From: Zea mays
Taxonomy: Eukaryota > Streptophyta > Magnoliopsida > Poales > Poaceae
Assembly (NCBI RefSeq): GCF_902167145.1
Contig: NC_050097.1
Location: 232,333,034-232,397,033 of the forward strand
DNA length: 64,000 nt
Direction: 5' to 3'
Position 1 is the first letter of the stretch, and each line of letters opens with the position of its first letter. The position numbers and the translations under genes are program-made. The notes beneath the pieces were generated by a model, which made no database searches, had not been told where the DNA came from, and saw only the letters and a list, made by a program, of their open reading frames with translations. Below are positions 23,782 through 33,760 of the stretch, in pieces.

Positions 23782-26175
23782 ATGGATCCTAAAGGGAAGG
23801 GAATCGTGATCAACGACAAGGAGAAGGAGTCCTTCGTCAACGAGCCAAGAGATGACAAGTCCAACGACTCGGGCTCAGGCCACAGACGAAAAGATGGGAA
23901 GAAGAAGAAGACAAGACGCATCAAGGAGATCGTCTACTACGACAGCGATGAGTCTACTTCCTCCCAAAAGGACGACGACCACAACGAATACGAGAAAAAG
24001 AAACCGGTCAATTCGAACTTTTCTTTTGATTACTCTCGTATTCCTCAAAGTACTAATGCTCATTTATTATCTATTCCACTTGGTAAACCTCCTCATTTTG
24101 ATGGAGAGGACTACGGATTTTGGAGTCACAAAATGCGTAGTCACTTGTTCTCTCTCCATCCTAGCATATGGGAGATTGTAGAAAGTGGAATGCACTTTGA
24201 TAGTACGGATAGTCCCATGTTTATTAATGAACAGAATCATAAAAATGCACAAGCTACTACTGTGTTGCTAGCCTCCTTGTGCAGGGGCGAGTACCATAAG
24301 GTGAGCGGCTTGGACAATGCCAAGTAGATCTGGGACACCCTCAAGATCTCTCATGAGGGGAATGATGTCACCTTGCTCACCAAAATGGAGTTGGTGGAGG
24401 GCGAGCTTGGACGGTTCGCGATGATAAGGGGCGAGGAGCCGACACAAACATACAACCGGCTCAAGACCCTTATCAACAAAATAAGGAGCTACGGAAGCAC
24501 GCGATGGACGGATCACGACGTCGTTCGCCTAATGCTAAGGTCATTTACCGTTCTTGATCCTCATTTGGTGAACAATATTCGTGAAAATCCTAGGTACACC
24601 AAGATGTCGCCCGAAGAAGTTCTGGGGAAGTTCGTAAGCGGGCGAATGATGATCAAGGAGGCAAGATATGTGGACGACGCGTTGAACGGTCCTATTTATG
24701 AGCCTCAACCCATTGCTCTCAAGGCAACGAGGAGCAAGGAGGCGCTACCAAGCAAGGTGGCGCAAGTTGAGGCGGCCGGGCTAAATAATGAGGAGATGGC
24801 CCTCATCATTAAGCGCTTCAAGACGGCGCTTAAAGGTCGCAAGGGACAGCCAAGCAAGACTAAGACAAAGGAGAAGCGCTCGTGCTTCAAATGTGGTAAG
24901 ATTGGTCATTTCATTGCTAACTGTCCCGATAATGAAAGTGACCAGGAAAAGGGGAACAAAAGGGAGAAGAAGAAGCATTACAAGAAGGCCAAGGGCGAGG
25001 CACATATCGGAAAGGAGTGGGATTCAGATTGCTCCTCCTCCGACTCCAACAATGAAGGACTTGCCGCCACCGCCTTCAACAAGTCATCCCTCTTCCCCAA
25101 CGAGCGTCACACATGCCTTATGGCAAGGGAGAAAAAGGTAAGTAATCAAAACAATGTCACTTATGATTCTTCTAGTGATGATGAGTCTAGTGATGAAGAA
25201 ATAGATTACTCTAGTTTGTTCAAGGGATTGGATAGAACTAAAGTAGATAAGATTAATGAATTGATTGATGCCTTGAATGAAAAGGATAGACTCTTAGAAA
25301 AACAAGAGGATCTTTTATATGAAGAACATGACAAGTTTGTAGAGGCACAAAAATCTTATGCTTTAGAAGTTAAAAGAAATGAAGTGCTTTCTAGTGAATT
25401 ATATTCCTGTCATGAAACCATTGCTACTTTAAAAGGTGTTAATAATGATTTAAATGCTAAACTAGAAGTGGCAAGTAAATCTAACTCTTGTGTAGAACAT
25501 GTTTGCACTAGGTGTAAAGATTTTAATGTTGATACTTGTAGTGAACACCTAGTTTCAATTTCTAAATTGAATGATGAAGTGGCTAGTCTTAATGCCCAAC
25601 TTAAGACTAGCAAAAGCGAATTTGATAAATTAAAATTTGCAAGGGATGCCTATACGATTGGTAGACATCCCTCAATTAAGGATGGACTTGGCTTCAAGAG
25701 GGAAGCCAAGAACTTAACAAGCCATAGGGCTCCCATTCTCGCCAAGGAGAAAGGGAAGGCCCCTATGGCTAGTAGTGCTACAAAGAACCATGCTTTTATG
25801 TATCATGATAGGAGATATACTAGAAATACAAATAGAAGTTATAATGTTTTTGATTCATATGTTTATGATTCTCATGACATGTTTGCTTCTAGTTCTTCCT
25901 ATATGCATGGTAGAAATATGTCTAGGAGAAATGCTATTCATCAAGTGCCTAGAAAGAATATTATTCATGCTCCTAGGAAAGTAATGAATGAACCTTCTAC
26001 AATATATCATGCTTTAAATGCTTCCTTTGCTATTTGTAGAAAGAATAGGAAAATAGTTGCTAGGAAGTTAGGGGCAAAATGCAAGGGAGACAAAACTTGC
26101 ATTTGGGTCCCTAAAGATATTTGCACTAACCTTGTAGGACCCAACATGAGTTGGGTACCTAAGACCCAAGCCTAA
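23782..26175 (+). pseudogene. gag: Element F gag with one nonsense codon
   Basis: Single frame of 798 codons interrupted only by TAG at 24325-24327 (..DNAK*IWDTLK). Order: basic and Ser-rich N-terminus; capsid-like copia Gag region (LGKPPHFDGEDYGFWSHKMR, about residues 100-320); CCHC zinc knuckle CFKCGKIGHFIANC (24883-24924); acidic Ser/Asp run; then about 330 residues of charged, coiled-coil-like sequence, the long Gag C-terminus seen in Sireviruses. The TAG stands where Gln is expected. A perfect splice-donor-like AAG|GTAAGT lies at 25135-25143, after the zinc knuckle. The stop TAA at 26173 closes gag just before pol. Confidence 0.93.
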
Positions 26176-26188
26176 ATTTGCCTTGCAG
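25138..26188 (+). other. Candidate intron joining gag to pol in element F
   Basis: The donor AAG|GTAAGT (GT at 25138) falls exactly between gag codons. The acceptor TTTGCCTTGCAG|GTTTATG (AG at 26187-26188) falls exactly between pol codons. Excision of these 1051 bases would fuse Gag through the zinc knuckle in frame to the protease, bypassing both the gag stop and the +1 frame difference. Element A has the same arrangement (1507-2551, 1045 bases). Sequence-based prediction only. Confidence 0.5.
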
Positions 26189-29100
26189 GTTTATGCATCC
26201 GGGGGTTCAAGCTGGATTATAGACAGCGGATGCACAAACCATATGACGGGGGAAAAGAAGATGTTCACCTCCTACGTCAAGAATAAGGATTCCCAAGATT
26301 CAATCATATTCGGTGATGGGAATCAAGGCAAGGTAAAAGGGTTAGGTAAAATTGCAATCTCAAATGAGCACTCTATCTCTAATGTGTTTTTAGTAGAGTC
26401 TCTTGGATATAATTTGCTATCTGTTAGACAATTATGCAATATGGGATATAACTGTTTGTTTACAAATATAGATGTGTCTGTCTTTAGAAGATGTGATGGT
26501 TCACTAGCTTTTAAGGGTATTCTAGACGGCAAGCTTTACTTAGTTGATTTTGCAAAAGAAGAGGCCGGTCTAGATGCATGCTTAATGGCTAAGACTTGCA
26601 TGGGCTGGCTGTGGCATCGCCGCTTAGCGCATGTGGGGATGAAGAACCTCCACAAGCTTCTAAAGGGAGAACACGTGATAGGTCTAACCAATGTTCATTT
26701 CGAAAAAGATAGACCTTGTGCAGCTTGTCAAGCAGGGAAACAGGTGGGAGGCTCTCATCACACCAAAAATGTGATGACAACATCAAGACCCCTGGAGCTG
26801 CTACATATGGACCTCTTCGGACCCGTCGCCTATCTGAGCATAGGAGGAAGTAAGTATGGTCTAGTTATCGTTGATGACTTTTCCCGCTTCACTTGGGTGT
26901 TCTTTTTGCAGGATAAGTCTGAAACCCAAGGGACCCTCAAGCGCTTCCTCAGGAGAGCTCAAAATGAGTTTGAGCTCAAGGTGAAGAAGATAAGGAGCGA
27001 CAATGGGTCCGAGTTCAAGAACCTTCAAGTGGAGGAGTTCCTTGAGGAGGAAGGGATCAAGCACGAGTTCTCCGCTCCCTACACACCACAGCAAAATGGT
27101 GTGGTAGAAAGGAAGAACAGGACGCTAATTGATATGGCAAGGACGATGCTTGGAGAATTCAAGACCCCCGAGTGTTTCTGGTCGGAAGCCGTGAACACGG
27201 CTTGCCACGCCATCAACAGGGTCTACCTTCACCGCCTCCTCAAGAAGACGTCATATGAGCTGCTAACCGGTAACAAACCCAATGTATCTTACTTTCGTGT
27301 ATTTGGGAGCAGGTGCTACATTCTAGTAAAGAAGGGTAGAAATTCTAAATTTGCTCCCAAAGCTGTAGAAGGGTTTTTGTTAGGTTATGACTCAAATACA
27401 AAGGCGTATAGAGTCTTCAACAAATCATCGGGTTTGGTTGAAGTCTCTAGCGACGTTGTATTTGATGAGACTAATGGCTCTCCAAGAGAGCAAGTTGTTG
27501 ATTGTGATGATGTAGATGAAGAAGATGTTCCGACGGCCGCTATACGAACCATGGCGATTGGAGAAGTGCGGCCACAGGAACAAGATGAACAAAATCAACC
27601 TTCTTCCTCAACAACGATGCATCCCCCACCTCAAGACGATGAACAGGTTCATCAAAAGGAGGCGTGTGATCAAGGGGGAGCACAAGATGATCAAGTGATG
27701 GAGGAAGAAGTGCAACCGGCACCTCCAACCCAAGTTCGAGCGGTGATTCAAAGGGATCATCCCGTCGACCAAATTTTGGGTGACATTAGTAAGGGAGTAA
27801 CTACTCGATCTCGATTAGTTAATTTTTGTGAGCATTACTCCTTTGTCTCTTCTATTGAGCCTTTCAGGGTAGAGGAGGCCTTGCTAGATCCGGACTGGGT
27901 ATTGGCCATGCAGGAGGAGCTCAACAACTTCAAAAGAAATGAAGTTTGGACGCTGGTGCCTCGTCCCAAGCAAAACGTTGTGGGAACCAAGTGGGTATTC
28001 CGCAACAAACAGGACGAGCACGGGGTGGTGACGAGGAACAAGGCTCGACTTGTGGCAAAAGGTTATGCACAAGTCGCAGGTTTGGACTTTGAGGAGACGT
28101 TTGCTCCTGTGGCTAGACTAGAATCAATTCGTATCTTGCTAGCATATGCTGCTCACCATTCTTTCAGGTTGTTCCAAATGGATGTGAAGAGCGCTTTCCT
28201 CAACGGGCCAATCAAGGAGGAGGTGTACGTGGAGCAACCCCCTGGCTTCGAGGATGAACGGTACCCCGACCACGTGTGTAAGCTCTCTAAGGCGCTCTAT
28301 GGACTTAAGCAAGCCCCAAGAGCATGGTATGAATGCCTTAGAGACTTTTTAATTGCTAATGCTTTCAAGGTTGGGAAAGCCGATCCAACTCTTTTCACTA
28401 AGACTTGTGACGGTGATCTTTTCGTGTGCCAAATTTATGTCGATGACATAATATTTGGTTCTACTAACCAAAAGTCTTGTGAAGAGTTCAGCAGGGTGAT
28501 GACGCAGAAATTCGAGATGTCGATGATGGGCGAGTTGACCTACTTCCTTGGGTTCCAAGTAAAGCAACTCAAGGACGTCACCTTCATCTCCCAAACAAAG
28601 TGCACACAAGATTTGCTAAAGAGGTTTGGGATGAAGGACGCCAAGCCCGCAAAGACACCGATGGGAACCGACGGACACACCGACCTCAACAAAGGAGGTA
28701 AGTCCGTTGATCAAAAAGCATACCGGTCAATGATAGGGTCTTTACTTTATTTATGTGCTAGTAGACCGGACATTATGCTTAGCGTATGCATGTGTGCTAG
28801 ATTTCAATCCGATCCTAAGGAGTGTCACTTAGTGGCGGTGAAGCGAATTCTTAGATATTTGGTTGCTACGCCTTGCTTCGGGCTCTGGTATCCAAAGGGG
28901 TCTACCTTTGACTTGGTTGGATACTCAGATTCCGACTATGCTGGATGTAAGGTGGATAGGAAGAATACATCGGGGACGTGCCAATTCTTAGGAAGGTCCC
29001 TGGTGTCATGGAACTCTAAGAAACAAACCTCCGTTGCCCTATCCACCGCTGAGGCCGAGTATGTTGCCGCAGGACAGTGTTGCGCGCAACTACTTTGGAT

Positions 29101-29389
29101 GAGGCAAACCCTCAGGGACTTTGGCTACAATCTGAGCAAAGTCCCACTCCTATGTGATAATGAGAGTGCTATCCGCATGGCGGAAAATCCTGTTGAACAC
29201 AGCCGCACAAAGCACATAGACATCCGGCATCACTTTTTGAGAGACCACCAGCAAAAGGGAGATATCGAAGTATTTCATGTTAGCACCGAGAACCAGCTAG
29301 CCGATATCTTTACCAAGCCTCTAGATGAGAAGACCTTTTGCAGGTTGCGTAGTGAGCTAAATGTCTTAGATTCGCGAAACTTGGATTGA
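26183..29389 (+). CDS. pol: Element F pol polyprotein (PR-IN-RT-RNase H), intact
   Basis: 1068 uninterrupted codons in copia order. Protease [14 protein letters not shown] near residue 12. GAG-pre-integrase HHCC ([23 protein letters not shown], about 145-190). Integrase core with IRSDNGSEF and [15 protein letters not shown] (about 200-330), giving D,D,E. Reverse transcriptase from about residue 590 ([25 protein letters not shown]) with YVDD at 28437-28448. RNase H with [10 protein letters not shown] and [12 protein letters not shown] to the end. There is no ATG at the frame start; the first codons are TTG CAG. Expression probably needs splicing, frameshifting or a Gag fusion. All catalytic motifs I checked are present. 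Confidence 0.95.
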   Translation: MQVYASGGSSWIIDSGCTNHMTGEKKMFTSYVKNKDSQDSIIFGDGNQGKVKGLGKIAISNEHSISNVFLVESLGYNLLSVRQLCNMGYNCLFTNIDVSVFRRCDGSLAFKGILDGKLYLVDFAKEEAGLDACLMAKTCMGWLWHRRLAHVGMKNLHKLLKGEHVIGLTNVHFEKDRPCAACQAGKQVGGSHHTKNVMTTSRPLELLHMDLFGPVAYLSIGGSKYGLVIVDDFSRFTWVFFLQDKSETQGTLKRFLRRAQNEFELKVKKIRSDNGSEFKNLQVEEFLEEEGIKHEFSAPYTPQQNGVVERKNRTLIDMARTMLGEFKTPECFWSEAVNTACHAINRVYLHRLLKKTSYELLTGNKPNVSYFRVFGSRCYILVKKGRNSKFAPKAVEGFLLGYDSNTKAYRVFNKSSGLVEVSSDVVFDETNGSPREQVVDCDDVDEEDVPTAAIRTMAIGEVRPQEQDEQNQPSSSTTMHPPPQDDEQVHQKEACDQGGAQDDQVMEEEVQPAPPTQVRAVIQRDHPVDQILGDISKGVTTRSRLVNFCEHYSFVSSIEPFRVEEALLDPDWVLAMQEELNNFKRNEVWTLVPRPKQNVVGTKWVFRNKQDEHGVVTRNKARLVAKGYAQVAGLDFEETFAPVARLESIRILLAYAAHHSFRLFQMDVKSAFLNGPIKEEVYVEQPPGFEDERYPDHVCKLSKALYGLKQAPRAWYECLRDFLIANAFKVGKADPTLFTKTCDGDLFVCQIYVDDIIFGSTNQKSCEEFSRVMTQKFEMSMMGELTYFLGFQVKQLKDVTFISQTKCTQDLLKRFGMKDAKPAKTPMGTDGHTDLNKGGKSVDQKAYRSMIGSLLYLCASRPDIMLSVCMCARFQSDPKECHLVAVKRILRYLVATPCFGLWYPKGSTFDLVGYSDSDYAGCKVDRKNTSGTCQFLGRSLVSWNSKKQTSVALSTAEAEYVAAGQCCAQLLWMRQTLRDFGYNLSKVPLLCDNESAIRMAENPVEHSRTKHIDIRHHFLRDHQQKGDIEVFHVSTENQLADIFTKPLDEKTFCRLRSELNVLDSRNLD

Positions 29390-30171
29390 AATGTAGCATA
29401 CATGTGTTTATGCTTTTGATCATGTTCTTTTTGCATTTTGTTGCTTATTGTGGTGCTCAAGTTGTACAAACACTCCCTGGACCTCACAAGTCCATTGCAA
29501 AGTGATGCACATGTTTAGTGGGAGATGTGTTACAACTTGACCCTTTGAGACTAACCATGTGCTTGAGTTTGATGATTTAGTCTCGAAGGAGGATTGAAAG
29601 GGAAACGGTGGACTTGGACCATGAAAGACTTCCACTGCACTCCGATGAGAGGGTAACTTATTCCAAGTTCATCTCATGAACTCTTATTGCCATTTGCTCT
29701 TAATTGAAGATTTTGGTGAGGCAATGGGGTTTTCAGGCCAAGATTAATCCCGTTTTGGTGCTTGATGCCAAAGGGGGAGAAAATAAAGGCCAAAGAAATA
29801 AATGGATCAGCTACCACTTGAGAAACTTTGAAAACAGTAGGATAGAGCTTTTGGTTTGTCAAAACTCTTGCATTGTCTCTTTTGTCAAAAGTTGGCCTCT
29901 TGTGGGGAAGTGTTGATTATGGGAAAAGGGGGAGTTTTTGAAATCTTGAATCAATTTTCTTTGGAAAACCTCTCTTTATGCCTCTACAAGTGGATTTGGC
30001 TTAGAGATAGGTTTTTGAGTTTGATTTGCAAAAACAAACCAAGTGGTGGCAAAGAATGATCCATATATGCCAAATTGAATCAAATAAATTTGAGTTTTTA
30101 TTTGAAGTGATATTGCACTTGTTCTAGTTGCTTTATGTTGTGTTGGCATAAATCACCAAAAAGGGGGAGAT
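29390..30171 (+). other. Element F 3' non-coding region with repeated polypurine tracts
   Basis: No env-like gene. Purine tracts GGGGGAG near 29773, 29928 and 30161. The last, AAAAAGGGGGAGAT (30158-30171), touches the 3' LTR and is the likely plus-strand primer. Confidence 0.82.
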
Positions 30172-31450
30172 TGAAAGGGAAATGTGCCCTTGGGCCATTT
30201 CTAAGTATTTTGGTGATTGAGTGCCAACACAAGTGCTTAAATGTGAATCTATTCCCATGGATGAACAAAGTGCAAATCAAGAGTAAAGGTATGTTTCTAA
30301 GCCTTAGTACATTGGTTTTGTGTACTAATATATTTGTCTAAGTGTTAGAAACAGAAAGAAGAAGAAAAGAAAGGAGGTGAAAAAGACTTGGCTGTGTACA
30401 GCCAAGACTCAGCTCTGTCTGGCACACCGGACTGTCCGGTGGTGCACCGGACAGTGTCCGGTGGTGCACCGGACAGTGTCCGGTGCGCCAGGCTGGCTCG
30501 GGCGAAGTGGCCGCTCTCGGGAATTCGCCGACGGCGTACGGCTAAAATTCACCGGACTGTCCGGTGTGCACCGGACTGTCCGGTGAGCCAACGGTCGGCC
30601 GGGCCAACGGTCGGCCGCGCGATCTGCGCGGGACACGTGGCCGAGCCAACGGTCGGAAGGGGGCACCGGACTGTCCGGTGTGCACCGGACATGTCCGGTG
30701 CGCCAACGGCTCTCAGATCTGCAACGGTCGGCTGTGCCATATTAGGAAGGAGATCGGGCACCGGACAGTGTCCGGTGTGCACCGGACTGTCCGGTGCGCC
30801 CGATGACAGAAGGCAAGATCAGCCTTCCAGAATTGCTCTCAACGGCTCCTAGCTGCCTTGGGGCTATAAAAGGGACCCCTAGGCGCATGGAGGAGTGGAC
30901 CAAGCAACCTTAGAGCATTCTTGATCATCCACACTCAGTCTTTGCGCATTCGTTTGTCATTCTCAGTGATTCGAGCTCCGTTCTAGTGAGAACTTTGAGA
31001 TAGTCTTTTGAGCTCGATTCTTGGTCGTGTGTGTGCGCATTTTGCTGTGGATTTGTGTGTGTTGCTTCCCTCCCTTACTCCGTATTTCTTTGTGAATCTC
31101 AAGTGTAAGGGCGAGAGGCTCCAAGTTGTGGAGATTCCTCGCAAACGGGATATTGAAAGGCAAAGCAAAACACCGTGGTATTCAAGTTGGTCTTTGGACC
31201 GCTTGAGAGGGGTTGATTGCAACCCTCGTCCGTTGGGACGCCACAACGTGGAGTAGGCAAGCGTTGGTCTTGGCCGAACCACGGGATAACCACTGTGTCA
31301 TCTCTGTGTTTGATCTCTTGTGGTATTGTGTTTTGTTGAGACTCCTCTCTAGCCACTTGGCGATTATTGTGCTAACACTTAACAAGTTTTTGTGGCTATA
31401 AGTTTAAGTTTCACAGGATCACCTATTCACCCCCCCTCTAGGTGCTCTCA
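30172..31450 (+). repeat. Element F 3' LTR (1279 bp)
   Basis: Same as the 5' LTR except for one additional 22-base palindrome unit near 30440-30465, one fewer C in the C-run and about four substitutions. TATA box at 30865-30871. Confidence 0.95.
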
Positions 31451-31455
31451 GCTTC

Positions 31456-32964
31456 ATCTGACGAAGCTTTTTCATAATGAAAAGGAGCCCGCAAAGACAA
31501 AGGCATCTAGGCCAAAAAGACAAAGGATTGTTACCGTGACTGAAGTGATTGAAACAACACCACCAAGAGCTCCAACTCTGAGGATGCCGGCAATTGAAAT
31601 CATGACAGCTACTGAAGTTGTACCTTCGGAGGCTGCCGCAGAAGAGGCCAGAGCTGAAGATGCTAACTCCGAAGGTATTAATTTAGAGAGCATAGCTGCT
31701 GATATAGATAAAATGCTGCTAAACATGGCCACTGAAGAAACTGCTGCAGCCACCGAAGAGACCACAGCTGCCAAACCCGAGAAAGGGGGAATAACCGAGG
31801 ATACCTCGGAAGATGAAACTTTTGACTTCCGAAGCTTAGTTGGCCAGGATCTGACTGAAGCTGAGAAAGAGGAATTAAAAGAGTATGCTATTTCTTGTGG
31901 ATATCGGCCGGGGGCGCTTCTCTTTGGTGGTATTGACGATGAAGGGTTAGGATGTATACGAGACCAAACCGGTGCGAAGGTTGCCGGTACCTTATCGAAG
32001 AGTATCGGCTTCCCGAAGCTTGAAGCGGATATCAGCCGCTACCGTCGACAGCATATTGTCGGCAGTTTATTCTATTCTAATTTCAAGGTAAACATTTTGA
32101 GTCTAACTCTTATTACTTGTGGTGCGAAAATATTTTCTAATGAAGGCTATTTGTGCACAGAGCATGCTTTTGAGCAAGGCATTAAAAATGCAACAAGATT
32201 TAGAGGATAAAAGGCAAGAAGTTATAATTGAAAATTTAGAAAACAAAATAAAGGAGCAATCTGCTGCCATTGAGAAGAAGGACCTCGAGCTACAAACAGC
32301 CGAAGGCTTATTAGTGGATGCTGAAGCAAAAATAACAGAATTAAATTCGAAGCTTTTTTCCCAGTCAGAAAATTTTGAACAAGAGAAACTGAAGCTTGAT
32401 GCAAAGCTTGAAGCTGAAACTCAAAGAAACTTGGAATTGAAAGAATCTTTGAAAAATCTTCAAAATAAATGTTTGGAATTCTGCACTCGATGCATTCATC
32501 AGCTAAAGCAAGTGTTTCATTTTGTCGGAGCCAGTAGTGAAGAGTTTACTCCTTCGGCCGAGGACCTGCCTGGTGCCTTCGAGCACATTGAAGGTGAAAT
32601 TAATGATCTTGACAAAGTTATAGCTGGGCATAGCGACTTTTGTGCCCTGGCAGCTTCTCGGGGCACAGCTGTTGCTTTTTCGAAGTCTGGCTGTGAACAC
32701 GGCAAGATTGTTAATAGACCCAACTTCAGCCTGTCACCGGCAGACTTAGATGATGTTCCGAATCTGGCTCGAAGTATTGCAAACAGATTTATAAAGTTAG
32801 TATGGACAAAGGGTGGTCAGAGCAAAGCTAGTGACGAAGCTCGGAGCCACCTCAAGCTGGTAACAAAATCATACCTTATGCTTACCTTTTCCTTTGAATT
32901 TTTGAATTTAGCTTATAATACCTTTGTGCAGATTGACCAAGCTGAAGCTGAAGCTGTAGAGTAG
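31456..32964 (+). pseudogene. Element E antisense gene, 3' part (coiled coil, introns)
   Basis: Continues the frame broken by element F: joining 22474 to 31456 after removing F and one GCTTC keeps the codons in register. An acidic, Ala/Glu/Thr-rich stretch precedes a short domain ending ..LFYSNFK at 32087. An intron 32088-32160 (AAG|GTAAAC..TTTGTGCACAG) is supported because removing its 73 bases joins two different frames exactly at codon boundaries. The next exon is a strong coiled coil (ENKIKEQSAAIEKKDLELQ, about 32170-32480) and ends at TAG 32962. A second possible intron, 32860-32931 (72 bases, frame-neutral), ends TTTGTGCAG. Function unknown. Confidence 0.75.
32088..32160 (+). other. Predicted intron in element E antisense gene
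   Basis: GTAAAC donor after TTCAAG and GTGCACAG acceptor; AT-rich; 73 bases. Frame 3 before and frame 1 after are joined in phase 0. Confidence 0.75.
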
Positions 32965-33370
32965 AAGAACGAAGCTCCAGAGATTGTATCGAAGCTTGAA
33001 TTATCTATAAAAGTAGCTCAAAAAACTTCTGTAGTAACTTGTATAAAGTATGATGTAATCTGAGCCTTACTCTGTAATATAATCTTACTTTTCCGTCCAT
33101 GTATGAAATGCTTTGGTGTGGACGAAATTAATACTTTTGAGCCATAAGCGAAAAACACCTTCCCTTCTTTGCGTACACAACGAAGCATAAAAATTTCCTC
33201 TTTCTCTGAAGTTTTTCCTCATAGCCGAAGCATCTGCCCTTTTTCTGTATGGTATGATAATGATGATCCTACATATGCCTAAATGAATGTTTATGAATGC
33301 AAATGTCATGATGTAATGTATTGTGCAAATGATTATCCGAATGTACATCCAAAACCATAATCATAGCCTT

Positions 33371-33551
33371 CATTCCCTTGGGAATGACTCAAATATTTTT
33401 GCCGTTTATTTTTCGGCTTCACCGTTTACTTTTCGGTGTATCAGCGCTGACTTTTCGCTGTAAGCCTCCCTTAGGAGCTTCTTCGCCTTTTACTTTCGGC
33501 GGAATCAGCGTTTATTTTTCGCTGTAAGCTCTGCATTCCCTTAGGAACGAC
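33371..33551. repeat. Cluster of mini-hairpins with covarying stems between E's convergent genes
   Basis: Five hairpins have 4-5 bp stems around a T-rich loop of 9-10 bases: GCCG/CGGC (33401-33417), CACCG/CGGTG (33420-33438), CAGCG/CGCTG (33442-33460), CGCC/GGCG (33484-33501), CAGCG/CGCTG (33506-33524). The loop is TTTATTTTT or TTTACTTTT in most. Interleaved are ATTCCCTTGGGAAT, CTCCCTTAGGAG and TTCCCTTAGGAA foldbacks. It lies between the antisense gene (ends 32964) and pol (ends 33761). Confidence 0.7.
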
Positions 33552-33760
33552 TTTTGAGCTTCTCCCTGTTTTCTTTTCTTTTTCCTTTGCACTCGATGGT
33601 GCGTTGTCAGCTTTTACATTTACATCTTTGGGGGATATCGCTCTTATAGAATTGAAATAAGGAAAAGAAAAATTACATGTTCTGGCCCCATTAAAAACCT
33701 TTCTCCCCCTTTGGAAAGGAAAAGGGTGCCACAAGAAAGAACAGAAAAAATTACATCAAG

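Larger units (their letters stand above)
22475..31450 (+). mobile_element. Element F: young, nearly intact Opie/Ji-like Sirevirus (Ty1/copia)
   Basis: LTRs 22475-23732 and 30172-31450, TSD GCTTC (22470-22474, 31451-31455). The LTRs differ by about four substitutions, one C in a C-run and one 22-base palindrome unit. At the commonly used grass LTR rate of 1.3e-8 per site per year, 0.3% suggests roughly 0.1 million years. Pol is fully open; gag has a single nonsense codon. It is the best template in the window for reading the damage in A and C. Confidence 0.96.
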
